Shown piece by piece: positions 9,981 through 18,143 of a stretch of 64,000 nucleotides of DNA. Both the position numbers and the translations under genes were made by a program. Each line of letters opens with the position of its first letter. Within the stretch, counting starts at the first letter, position 1. A model generated the notes under the pieces. The model worked only from the letters and a program-made list of their open reading frames with translations, had not been told where the DNA came from and searched no databases. The DNA is from Bifidobacterium scaligerum (GTDB lineage Bacteria > Actinomycetota > Actinomycetes > Actinomycetales > Bifidobacteriaceae), in contig NZ_PGLQ01000009.1 in NCBI RefSeq assembly GCF_002802865.1, positions 24,417 through 88,416 on the forward strand, given 5' to 3'.

Positions 9981-11114
9981 ATGACCACAGCAGTCGCAAG
10001 CACAAACACAAACAGTCGTAACGACAAATCGAACGAAACCAGCGAAACCAATCAAACGGGCGTCACAATCAGTCGTAAGACCAGCGAATCCAGCACAGGC
10101 ACAAGCGAGGTCGGCAACACAGCCAACGACCACTGCAAACCCAGCAAGCCCAACGCAAGCCGAGACAAAGGCTCCCTGCTGTTCAGCATCCTGTCCGTAG
10201 TGTTCCTGCTGATCGGACTGGCCATCATCACCACTCCGTTTGTGATGCGCGCCATCAACGAATACCGGCAAAACAACACCGTGCAGCAGACGCAAAGCGA
10301 GGTTGCCAACTGGCCGTACCCACAGGCTGAGAACAAGCTCAAAGCTGCGCGCGCCTACAATCAGCGGCTTGCCGCAAGCGGGCAGACCACCATCGGCGAG
10401 GTCCAAGACCCCTTCACCAGCAACGCCGGCCAATCCACCACCTCCGACGCGGACGATTCCCTGGCCGCCAAAGACACCGAATACCAGAGTCTGCTCGACA
10501 CCGGCCAAGGCGTGATGGGATCCATCCGCATCCCCGAAATCGACGTGAACCTCCCCATCTACCACGGCACCAGCGACGATGCTCTGGCCGTGGGTGCCGG
10601 CCACCTGTACGGCACCTCGCTACCGGTGGGCGGCCAATCCACACATTCCGTAATTACCGGGCATCGCGGGCTGCCCGGCTCGCTGCTGTTCACCCGCCTC
10701 GACGAATTGAAGGTCGGTGACTCGTTCTACATCGACGTTATGGGTGAAACCCTCGGCTACAAAATCGACCGCATCACCGTGATCGAGCCCAGCGACTCCA
10801 GCAAACTGCGCATCACACCCGGCGAAGACCGCGTCACCCTGATGACCTGCACGCCCTACGGCGTCAACTCGCACCGACTGCTGGTTTCCGCCGTCCGCGC
10901 CGAAATCCCCAACGAGGTGCCCGCGCCCGATGAAGTGCACGGACTCAACACCACGTGGCTGGCGTTGGGCGGCATCGCGGCCGCCGTGCTGGCCGTGATC
11001 GTGGCGACGGTGTTGCTTCGGCGTCGGCGGCGTGGTCGGGAGCGGATCGCCGGTGGTGCCGGTCGTGGACCCAACGTCTCTCTCCAGGCCCGTCACGCCG
11101 CTCGCCGCGGCTGA
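9981..11114 (+). CDS. srtC: Class C (pilin-polymerising) sortase
   Basis: A membrane transpeptidase of 377 residues that cleaves the LPXTG motifs of the two upstream proteins and joins pilin subunits. It has a hydrophilic Ser/Thr-rich N-terminus, one N-terminal transmembrane helix (FSILSVVFLLIGLAIITTPF), the sortase barrel, and a C-terminal transmembrane helix followed by a basic tail, as in class C enzymes. The catalytic residues are visible: His228 in TGHRG, Cys290 in TLMTCTPYG and Arg299 in SHRLL. I chose ATG 9981 because AAAGGAGG at 9965-9972 is 8 bp upstream; GTG 9972 and ATG 9975 lie inside the ribosome site. It is the last gene of the operon and is followed by a palindrome at 11145-11187. 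Confidence 0.93.
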   Translation: MTTAVASTNTNSRNDKSNETSETNQTGVTISRKTSESSTGTSEVGNTANDHCKPSKPNASRDKGSLLFSILSVVFLLIGLAIITTPFVMRAINEYRQNNTVQQTQSEVANWPYPQAENKLKAARAYNQRLAASGQTTIGEVQDPFTSNAGQSTTSDADDSLAAKDTEYQSLLDTGQGVMGSIRIPEIDVNLPIYHGTSDDALAVGAGHLYGTSLPVGGQSTHSVITGHRGLPGSLLFTRLDELKVGDSFYIDVMGETLGYKIDRITVIEPSDSSKLRITPGEDRVTLMTCTPYGVNSHRLLVSAVRAEIPNEVPAPDEVHGLNTTWLALGGIAAAVLAVIVATVLLRRRRRGRERIAGGAGRGPNVSLQARHAARRG

Positions 11115-11144
11115 CGGTCTCCCCCTGTGCGGCCTCTCCTTTGT

Positions 11145-11187
11145 GCGAATTTGACTCACTGAGCTCGCGTCAGTGAGTCAAATTCGC
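11145..11187. repeat. Palindromic element (18-7-18), copy 1; probable terminator of the first pilus operon
   Basis: Perfect 18-bp arms GCGAATTTGACTCACTGA (11145-11162) and their complement (11170-11187) around the 7-nt loop GCTCGCG. It lies 30 bp after the sortase stop. Its size, loop length and the ends GCGAAT and TTCGC match the two elements at 33036-33078 and 33147-33189. It may act as a terminator, but no T-run follows. Confidence 0.65.
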
Positions 11188-11241
11188 GAAGAGGATTCCA
11201 CGAGGCAAGGTGGACGAGATAAGGCGACCTTCAACGCACCG

Positions 11242-11257
11242 ACGTTTGCAATCGTTG
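11242..11257. promoter_or_regulatory. LacI-type operator-like site upstream of malQ
   Basis: ACGTTTGCAATCGTTG, with half-sites of the TGCAA-ACGT type used by bifidobacterial LacI-family sugar regulators. A second half-site, TGCAAACGA, lies at 11348-11356. Regulation by the LacI protein at 24627-25652 is an inference. Confidence 0.35.
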
Positions 11258-11388
11258 TCAATTTGAGTTACCGTATGATGCGAAAGGCTTAGGCATTGGC
11301 CTGTAAGACTGCTGGAAACTCAGTGTAGAGCGGCTTCCGGGTAGTAATGCAAACGATAGGCAATCATAAAGCGTACAAGGAGTCTGTA

Positions 11389-13812
11389 ATGACAGATGAG
11401 CAGAGTAATGGCGCGTTCGCCGCTACGGCAGCCAGCACAGGTGCGGAAGAAACTACAGTGATTGATATGGATACAAAGAAAAACGTGGCGGCTGCGGCAG
11501 ATATGGGGAAGTCGGCGGCGGCTAAGACGACCACAACGGCCACAACGACCACAACAGATGCGGAAGCAACCGCACAATCCTCGCAGTCTTCCGAAACAAC
11601 CCAGCGCACGGAAAGCGCGGCGCGACTGGCCCGCCCGCTGATCAGGCTCGCCAAGGCGTCCGGCCTGGCCACTTCATTTATTGACCAGCTCGGCACCTAC
11701 ACCGAAATCAGCGACGAAGCGCTGATCGCCGTGCTTAAGGCGCTCGATGTGGACGCCTCGACCCCCAAAGCCGTGGCGCAATCCATCGAGAACCTCGAAG
11801 CCGCCGAACGCGCGCAGCTGCTGCCGCCCACCATCGTGGCGGTCGTCGGCAAAAAGACCCGCATCAAACTGAACTGTGCGCCTGACGCGGACGTGAACAT
11901 CAGCATCACGCTCGAAGACGGTTCGGCGTTCACGGACTTCACCGTACTGCCGAACTTCAATGCCGATCGTCCGGTGCTGACGCTCGACGCCGACCTGCCG
12001 ATGGGGTACCACACGCTGACGGCCACCGTCGTCGCGCCCGATGCCGCAACAACCGCAGCCGATGCCCCCGCAAGCACCGCAATCCCGGACACCCGCACCG
12101 GCACCGCCACCATCATCAACGCCCCCGAGCGGATCCCGGTGCCCAAAGCGGTGCAGGAACACCACCGCTGGGGCTGGATGACGCAGATGTATTCCGTGCG
12201 CTCGCACGAATCATGGGGCGTCGGCGACTACGGCGACCTGAAGCGCATGCTGGCCGACGCGGCGCACAAAACCGGCGCGGACTTCATGCTCATCAACCCG
12301 ATTCATGCCGGCGCCCCGATCCCGCCGCTCGAACCTTCGCCCTACTTGCCGGAATCTCGCCGATTCCTCAACGTCACCTACATCCGTCCGCAGGACATCC
12401 CCGAATACGCCACGCTGAGCGCCGAAACCCGTGCGAAAGTCGACGCCTTGCACGCCGAAGTGGCCGCTCGCAACGAGGAATCCACGCCGATGGACATCAA
12501 CGCGGCATGGGATGCCAAGCGCCCCGCCCTGCGCCTCATCTTCGACGCCGGCCGCAGCGCTGAACGCGAACAGGCATTCGAAGCCTTCAAAGCCGCGGCT
12601 GGCCCTGACCTCGACTCCTTCGCCACATGGTGCCTCTGCTTCGAGGTGTGGGGCGCTCCGTGGGGTGAGAACCGCTGGTTCTTCGAGAACACCATCGACG
12701 ACCCGTCCGTGCAGGAGTTGGTCGCCACCCACCGCGATCTGTTCGAGTTCAACCGCTGGCTGCAGTGGATCGCCGCCGAACAGGTGACTGCCGCCCAGCA
12801 AACGGCCACGGACAGCGGCATGGCGTTGGGCCTTATGCAGGATATGGCGGTCGGCGTGCATGGCCTCGGCGCGGACGCCTGGGCCAACCCCGAGCGCTTC
12901 GCCACCGGCGGCGTAACCGTCGGCTGCCCGCCGGACTTCTACAACCAGCAGGGACAGGATTGGGGTCAGCCGCCGTTCAACCCGCGCTACTTGGAAGCCA
13001 CCGGGTACCGGGTGTACCGCGAGATGGTGCACTCCATGTACGAGCATGCGGGCGCGGTGCGCATCGACCATATGCTCGGCCTATTCCGCCTGTGGTGGAT
13101 TCCGCAGGGGCTGGGCGCGCGCAACGGCGCATACGTGATGTACAACCACGAGGCGATGCTGGGCGTGCTCGCCATCGAAGCCACTCGTGCCGGCGGTATG
13201 GTCGTGGGCGAGGACCTGGGCACCGTGCCCGACTACGTGCGTCAGATTCTCGCCGAACGCGGCGTGCTCGGCACGGACGTGGAATGGTTCTCCCGCGAGA
13301 ATGACTCCCCGAACGCCGGCGACCCGTACAAGGGACCGGAAGAGTACCGCAAGCAGGCGCTTGCCTCGGTCACCACGCATGACCTGCCCCCGACCGCCGG
13401 GTACCTGACGTTCGAACACGTCAAGTTGCGTGAGGAACTGCATCTGCTCAGCGAGCCGGTGGAGGAGTTCGCGGTGGCCGCAATGGCCGAACGCACCGCC
13501 ATGATGAACCGTTTGGTGGAGAACGGCTACATCAGCCAGTCGGTTGCCGACGACGTGCCCGCCCACATTCAGGAAATCGTCGAGGCGCTGCACGCCATGC
13601 TTACCGATACGCCGTCGCTGCTGCTGCAGGCCGCGTTGGTGGACGGCGTGGGCGAGACGCGCTCGCAGAATCAGCCGGGTACGTCCAGCGAATACTCCAA
13701 CTGGCGTGTGCCGCTGGCCGACGGCGAAGGTCACGTGGTCGCGTCCGGCGACGTATTCGACCTGCCGCGCGTGCAGTCGCTGGCCGCCGTGATGCGCGGC
13801 GAACGCAAGTAA
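11389..13812 (+). CDS. malQ: 4-alpha-glucanotransferase (GH77, amylomaltase)
   Basis: A cytoplasmic enzyme of 807 residues that disproportionates maltodextrins, releasing glucose and extending acceptor chains. The GH77 landmarks are clear: a substrate-binding stretch HHRWGWMTQMYSVRS, the nucleophile region VRIDHMLGLFRLWWIP, the acid/base region MVVGEDLGTVPDYVR and the SVTTHDLPPTAGYL motif. About 100 N-terminal residues are low complexity (Ala/Thr-rich, with long ACC/ACA runs), followed by the N-terminal module usual in actinobacterial MalQ. ATG 11389 has AAGGAG 6 bp upstream; the in-frame ATG at 11347 does not. Transcribed alone, convergent with the GH13 gene at 14369 and separated from it by a repeat array. 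Confidence 0.93.
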   Translation: MTDEQSNGAFAATAASTGAEETTVIDMDTKKNVAAAADMGKSAAAKTTTTATTTTTDAEATAQSSQSSETTQRTESAARLARPLIRLAKASGLATSFIDQLGTYTEISDEALIAVLKALDVDASTPKAVAQSIENLEAAERAQLLPPTIVAVVGKKTRIKLNCAPDADVNISITLEDGSAFTDFTVLPNFNADRPVLTLDADLPMGYHTLTATVVAPDAATTAADAPASTAIPDTRTGTATIINAPERIPVPKAVQEHHRWGWMTQMYSVRSHESWGVGDYGDLKRMLADAAHKTGADFMLINPIHAGAPIPPLEPSPYLPESRRFLNVTYIRPQDIPEYATLSAETRAKVDALHAEVAARNEESTPMDINAAWDAKRPALRLIFDAGRSAEREQAFEAFKAAAGPDLDSFATWCLCFEVWGAPWGENRWFFENTIDDPSVQELVATHRDLFEFNRWLQWIAAEQVTAAQQTATDSGMALGLMQDMAVGVHGLGADAWANPERFATGGVTVGCPPDFYNQQGQDWGQPPFNPRYLEATGYRVYREMVHSMYEHAGAVRIDHMLGLFRLWWIPQGLGARNGAYVMYNHEAMLGVLAIEATRAGGMVVGEDLGTVPDYVRQILAERGVLGTDVEWFSRENDSPNAGDPYKGPEEYRKQALASVTTHDLPPTAGYLTFEHVKLREELHLLSEPVEEFAVAAMAERTAMMNRLVENGYISQSVADDVPAHIQEIVEALHAMLTDTPSLLLQAALVDGVGETRSQNQPGTSSEYSNWRVPLADGEGHVVASGDVFDLPRVQSLAAVMRGERK

Positions 13813-13921
13813 CGCACGTGTCGCGAGTAGCGCACGGCCGCCCGCCTCAACCGAGAGGCCTCGCTTTCCCCGGTACCTAGGAGTACTCAGGTGAGCCAAG
13901 GCCTCCCGCCCGTCACGTCTA

Positions 13922-14343
13922 CCGTACTTTTCGCACGATTCGACTGTTTCGCGCCGGTTTTTGTGGGGCTTATCGTACTTTTCGTGCGATTCGATCGTTT
14001 CGTACCGGTTTCAGCCGCGTCTATCGTACTTTTCGTGCGAATCTGACAGTTTTGCGGGCCTACTGTACTTTTCGTGCGATTGGACTGTTCCCCGTCAGTT
14101 TTTGCGGGTGTAAGCGTACTTTTCGTGCGATTGGACTGTTTCGGGTCGGTTTTTGCGTGGGTTAGCGTACTTTTCGCGCGATTTGGTTGTTTCCTGTCGG
14201 TTTTGCGTGGGTAAGCGTACTTTTCGTGCGATTGGACTGTTTCCTGTCGGTTTTGCGTGGGTAAGCGTACTTTTCGTGCGATTGGACTGTTTTCCGTCCG
14301 TTTTTGCGGGGGTAAGCGTACTTTTCGCGCGATTTGGTTGTGT
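13922..14343. repeat. Tandem array of a degenerate 50-51-bp repeat (about 9 copies)
   Basis: A 556-bp gap between convergent malQ and the GH13 gene is filled by about nine head-to-tail copies with period 50-51 bp. Each carries the core GTACTTTTCGTGCGATT or its GTACTTTTCGCGCGATT variant, then a TTGGACTGTTT-like stretch and a G/T-rich tail ending GGGTAAGC. Copies at 14050-14340 are nearly identical; the left ones have diverged. Open frames across it (ARKVRL.., HEKYAY..) are repeat artefacts. The core recurs in the 103-bp array at the right edge of the window. Confidence 0.85.
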
Positions 14344-14368
14344 GGCTGCGGGGCTGGCTGCTGTGGAT

Positions 14369-16195
14369 TCAGGCTGCCTTGAGGATGACGAACGACTGCG
14401 GCGGCAGAAGCAGCGACGCGCCGGATGCCGTAACGCATACGTCGGGCGACGATTCCCGGCCGAGGCTGGCCAGTACCGTCGCGTCGCTGGCGAACGCTGC
14501 CGGAACATCGATGGTTTCCTCGTCGCGCCCCGGGTTCATCGCAATCAACAACGATTCCGATTCGTTCGCAGCCGAACGGACGTACGCGAACGCGCGGCCG
14601 TCCGACGGCGCGGCGGCCACGTCGAACGCAGCGTACGAACCCAACGCAGGATGCTCGGCGCGCAACTTCAGTACCAGCTGAATCCAGTGCCACAGTGAAT
14701 CCGGACGTGCCGTCGCCTCGGCAACGGTCGGCGGCACAGTGCCGCCCGACACCGCGCCGCCCGGCACCGCACCGCCCGGCACCGCGCCGCCCGGCACAGT
14801 GCCGCCCGACACCGCACCGCCCGGTACCGCACCGCCCGGTACCGCGCCGCCCGACACAGCGCCGCCCGGCTCGACCGGCAGATACAGCGCCTTAGCGTTC
14901 GCGGCCGCAGAGAAGCCAAGATTCGGTGTTTTCGCATCCCACTGCATCGGCGTACGGCTGCCGGTGCGCACATAGCCGCCCTCCTTGGTGGGCAGCGGGC
15001 GGTAGTGCATGCCGATTTCGTCGCCGTAATAGAGGAACGGGCAGCCCGGCATGGTGAACAGCATGCCGTACGCCACCTGAAGTTCGCGCTCGGTCAGTCG
15101 CTGGGCCGTGCGCAGAGTGTCGTGATTGCAGGTGATGAGGTCGAACAGTCCGCCGGCCCGCTCGGCATCGCGCAACTGCGGCAGGTACTGGTCGAGGAAC
15201 GGCGTGATCGAAGTGCCGGAATCCGCGTTGAAATAGCTGGCGTCGTTCTCGTGGACCAATGGCGTATCGGTGTTGCGCAGCAGCATGTTGTAGCCGTTCG
15301 GGTTGCCGTCCCAGCGCCAGTCGAGGTAGAAGTCCATGTCGAATCCGGCTTGCATCGACTCGTGCGGGCGGCCCCATTCGGAAACGAACGCGGCGTCCGG
15401 AAACTCGGGGCGGATCTTCGAGAACAGATACTGCCAGGTGCGGATGGTGAAGGGCTTGCCGTCGTCGTCATGCTTGACGAGGCTGTCGGCCATGTCCACG
15501 CGGAAACCGTCTGCGCCGCGGGAAAGCCAGAAACGCATCGCGTTCAGCATCGCCTCGCAGGTGGCGAGGGCGTCCGGGCCGAGCGCCGGCTTCTGCCATG
15601 GGTACTTCGGGTGCGCGAAACCGTAGTTAAGCGCCGGCTGGCACTTGAAGAAGTTCAGGATGTAGGTGCCGTCGCGTTCGGCCTCGCCGCCGATGAACGG
15701 CAGTCCGTCGCCGCCGGCGATCCACGAGTCGGTCCAGATGTAGCGTTCGGAGACGTTCTCGCCGTCGCTCAGCGTGCGTGCTGCCGGGTCGGGGTGGCAG
15801 GAGGCGCGGAACCATTCATGCGCTTCGCTGGTGTGGCCGGGTACCAGATCGAGCAGTACGTGCATGCCGCGTTCGTGTGCGGCGGCGAACAGGGCGACGA
15901 GATCGTCGTTGGTGCCGTAACGCTCGGCTACGCGGGTGTAGTCGCGCACGTCATAGCCGGCGTCTTTGAAGGGGGAGTCGAAGCATGGATTGATCCACAG
16001 CGCGTTGCAGCCGAGGTCGTTGATGTAGTCGAGTTTGCCGATGATGCCGGGGATGTCGCCGATACCGTCGCCGTTGGAATCGGCGAAACTCTGCGGATAG
16101 ATTTCATAGAATCGCGCTTCGGCAAGCCAGCTTGGGTGGGGGGATGAGATGTTGGAGATGGTATTTGTCTGGGTGTGTCGCGGTTGTGCAGTCAT
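14369..16195 (-). CDS. GH13 family alpha-glucosidase/alpha-amylase-like enzyme with pentapeptide tandem repeat
   Basis: A 608-residue intracellular GH13 enzyme (no signal peptide). The barrel motifs are present: GCNALWINPCFDSPFKDAGYD, GFRVDMAD (nucleophile Asp), FVSEWG (acid/base Glu) and ITCNHD. The pattern, including YIWTDSWIAGG and RTPMQWD, resembles oligo-1,6-glucosidase/alpha-glucosidase and related trehalose synthase-like enzymes, so action on short alpha-glucans is likely, but the exact substrate is not determined. Between the barrel and the C-terminal beta domain, residues about 441-485 are a tandem (P/S)GGAV repeat encoded by a 15-bp unit. AAAGGAG lies 5 bp upstream of the ATG. It is divergent from the maltodextrin transporter and shares its control region. 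Confidence 0.85.
   Translation of the reverse strand: MTAQPRHTQTNTISNISSPHPSWLAEARFYEIYPQSFADSNGDGIGDIPGIIGKLDYINDLGCNALWINPCFDSPFKDAGYDVRDYTRVAERYGTNDDLVALFAAAHERGMHVLLDLVPGHTSEAHEWFRASCHPDPAARTLSDGENVSERYIWTDSWIAGGDGLPFIGGEAERDGTYILNFFKCQPALNYGFAHPKYPWQKPALGPDALATCEAMLNAMRFWLSRGADGFRVDMADSLVKHDDDGKPFTIRTWQYLFSKIRPEFPDAAFVSEWGRPHESMQAGFDMDFYLDWRWDGNPNGYNMLLRNTDTPLVHENDASYFNADSGTSITPFLDQYLPQLRDAERAGGLFDLITCNHDTLRTAQRLTERELQVAYGMLFTMPGCPFLYYGDEIGMHYRPLPTKEGGYVRTGSRTPMQWDAKTPNLGFSAAANAKALYLPVEPGGAVSGGAVPGGAVPGGAVSGGTVPGGAVPGGAVPGGAVSGGTVPPTVAEATARPDSLWHWIQLVLKLRAEHPALGSYAAFDVAAAPSDGRAFAYVRSAANESESLLIAMNPGRDEETIDVPAAFASDATVLASLGRESSPDVCVTASGASLLLPPQSFVILKAA
14741..14875. repeat. 15-bp coding tandem repeat (about 9 units) within the GH13 gene
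   Basis: Units such as GCCGCCCGGCACCGC run at exact 15-bp spacing from 14741 to 14860, with a degenerate ninth unit to 14875. On the minus strand they encode PGGAV, SGGAV or SGGTV. Copy-number change would keep the frame, so it would alter only linker length. Confidence 0.9.
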
Positions 16196-16460
16196 CGAAA
16201 CTCCTTTGTTTTCGCGGGTTTTCGGCGGGTTGGCCCACTTGCAATACTACTGGTTTAGCAAATATTGCCAACGTATGCAAAAAAACGTGGTACGCTTACA
16301 AGCAACGATGTTCCGCAGCGTTGCAAACACGAAACATTTCAAGGCATAACCAAGATGATGCGAGCGTATGCAACACGATATCCAGCGATGGGTTGAGAAC
16401 GTGTGCATCGAATCGAGAACTTTGGACGTAACAGGCCAAGAAAAGAGAAAGGATCGATCA
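16196..16460. promoter_or_regulatory. Divergent control region of GH13 gene and maltodextrin transporter
   Basis: This 265-bp gap holds LacI-type operator-like half-sites: CAACGTATGCAAAA at 16269-16282 and AGCGTTGCAAACAC at 16317-16330, with AGCAACGAT at 16301-16309. They lie where promoters of both genes are expected. No confident -35/-10 pair was identified. The binding-protein gene has GAAAGGA (16447-16453) as its ribosome site. Confidence 0.45.
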
Positions 16461-17702
16461 ATGATGATCAACTGGAAGAAGGCTATCGGCCTTACCGCCG
16501 CTGCCGCCATGCTGCTGCCGCTCGCCGCGTGCGGTGGCTCCGACTCCTCCAAGGGCGCTTCCTCCTCCTCCGAAGGTGGAGCCGTAACCCTGAAGGTCTG
16601 GGCTCCGCAGGAGGACCAGGACGGCGATAACTCCTGGCTGTCCCAGGTCGAGGCCAACTTCGAGAAGGCTCACCCGGAGTACAAGATCACGTGGAAGAAC
16701 GACGTGGTCTCCGAGGGTGACGCCTCCAAGACCGTGCAGACCGATCCGGCCTCCGCCGCCGATGTCTACATGTTCGCTTCCGATCAGCTCGGCACCCTTC
16801 TTGACGCCGGCGCTATCGGCCAGCTCGGTACCGACGCCGCCACTCAGGTCAAGAAGCAGAACAACGACACGGAAATCAACTCCGTCACCGGTTCCGACGG
16901 CAACCTGTACGGCGTGCCCTACACCGACAACACCTGGTTCATGTACTACGACAAGTCCGCTTTCTCCGAGGATGACGTCAAGAGCCTCGACGCCATGGTT
17001 GCCAAGGCCCCCGTCGCCTTCTCGCTGTCCAACTCCTGGTACATCGGCGGCTTCTACTCCGGCCTGACCCTCTTCGGTGAGAAGGGCAACGATGCTGACG
17101 CCGGCATGGTCTTCCCGAAGGATTCCGTGGACATCACCAAGTACCTGGCTGGTCTCGTCGCCAACCCGAACTTCCATGATTCCGCCGAGAACTCCGGCCT
17201 CTCCGAGCTGCAGGCCGGCACCGTCAAGGCCTACTTCTCCGGCACTTGGGACGCCGCCACCATCAAGAAAGCTCTGGGCGACAACTACGCCGCTGCCCAG
17301 CTGCCGACCTTCACCGTCAACGGCCAGACCAAGCAGATGAAGTCCTTCGCCGCCACCAAGGCCGCCGCCTACAACCCGAACGCCAAGAACCCGAAGGTCG
17401 CCGCACAGTTCGCCGCCTACCTCGGCTCCACCGAATCCCAGAAGCTGCACTACGAGCTGCGTCAGATTCCGCCGTCCGACAAGTCCCTCGCCGACCTGAC
17501 CGCCGACGATCTGGCTGCCAAGGCACAGTCCGACACCATGGCCAACACCGCCATCGTCCAGTCCGGTCTGTCCGGCATGAACGACTGGTGGGCCCCGGCC
17601 GAAACCTTCGGCAAGGCTCTGGTCAACAAGGAAGTCACCGCTGACAACGCTCAGGAGAAGACCGACGCTTGGGTCAACCAGGTCGGCAAGTACGCTGAGT
17701 GA
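16461..17702 (+). CDS. malE: Extracellular solute-binding lipoprotein, maltose/maltodextrin type
   Basis: A 413-residue ABC-transporter binding protein, anchored by a lipobox LPLAAC (Cys24) after a short signal peptide. The mature part begins with a Gly/Ser-rich spacer and then LKVWAPQEDQDGDNSW, the start of the family 1 sugar-binding fold; FMYYDKSAF, YSGLTLFGEKG and the C-terminal NAWV-like end also fit MalE relatives. ATG 16461 is followed at once by another ATG; the longer upstream frame has no ribosome site. Two permease genes follow after a 441-bp gap with two strong hairpins. No ATPase gene is nearby, so a shared MsiK-type ATPase elsewhere is inferred. Maltodextrin specificity is inferred from the neighbours. 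Confidence 0.88.
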   Translation: MMINWKKAIGLTAAAAMLLPLAACGGSDSSKGASSSSEGGAVTLKVWAPQEDQDGDNSWLSQVEANFEKAHPEYKITWKNDVVSEGDASKTVQTDPASAADVYMFASDQLGTLLDAGAIGQLGTDAATQVKKQNNDTEINSVTGSDGNLYGVPYTDNTWFMYYDKSAFSEDDVKSLDAMVAKAPVAFSLSNSWYIGGFYSGLTLFGEKGNDADAGMVFPKDSVDITKYLAGLVANPNFHDSAENSGLSELQAGTVKAYFSGTWDAATIKKALGDNYAAAQLPTFTVNGQTKQMKSFAATKAAAYNPNAKNPKVAAQFAAYLGSTESQKLHYELRQIPPSDKSLADLTADDLAAKAQSDTMANTAIVQSGLSGMNDWWAPAETFGKALVNKEVTADNAQEKTDAWVNQVGKYAE

Positions 17703-17900
17703 TCCCCTCGATGGTCAAACATCGATAATCAAACACTTGGGCGATACGTATACCCCCTAACTCCTTCGTACCGCCCAACGTAACTTTTCCAACTCAACAA
17801 CTCAAACTCAATAACTCAACAAAACTGAATATCGAAAAACTGAACACATAACTGAACAGCCGAAAGGCACTGTGCTGGAGGTCCGTCAAAGGTACGCCAG

Positions 17901-17939
17901 TTGCGGGCGGATGATGGGAAACCGCGCATCCGCCCGCAA
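17901..17939 (+). terminator. Strong hairpin 1 between malE and malF
   Basis: A 13-bp perfect stem (17901-17913 TTGCGGGCGGATG with 17927-17939) and a 13-nt loop, followed within 20-45 bp by T-rich sequence (TTTCATCTTCTTGTTTCTCC). Likely a partial terminator or 3'-stabiliser that keeps binding-protein mRNA in excess of permease mRNA. Confidence 0.6.
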
Positions 17940-17995
17940 TCCCCAGCACTTATCAGTGGTTTCATCTTCTTGTTTCTCCTCCTTCATTGCCAGGC

Positions 17996-18031
17996 AGAGC
18001 TCGGGCGACGTGCATGCGATGCCCGAGCTCT
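17996..18031 (+). terminator. Hairpin 2 between malE and malF
   Basis: An 11-bp perfect stem (AGAGCTCGGGC at 17996-18006 with 18021-18031) and a 14-nt loop, 57 bp after hairpin 1. It has no T-run. The rest of the 17703-18143 gap shows no gene; the first 150 bp is AAC/TCAA-rich. Confidence 0.5.
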
Positions 18032-18143
18032 CCGTGGGTTTAGCGGGAATCCGCGTGTACCATACCGGCGACGGAGCCGCCAAGGGCGATGATGGGGAAA
18101 TGTATCAACTAGTAATCGTTATTGTGAGAGGCGGTAGGGTGCG

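Noticed and set aside
13922..14343. Possible CRISPR array
   Set aside because: The period is regular, but the sequences between cores are near copies of each other, not unique spacers, and no cas genes are near.
13887..14693. Minus-strand open frame with repeated KSTLTPAKTD-like peptides
   Set aside because: It is made by the 51-bp repeats and by antisense of the GH13 gene; there is no start signal or recognisable fold.
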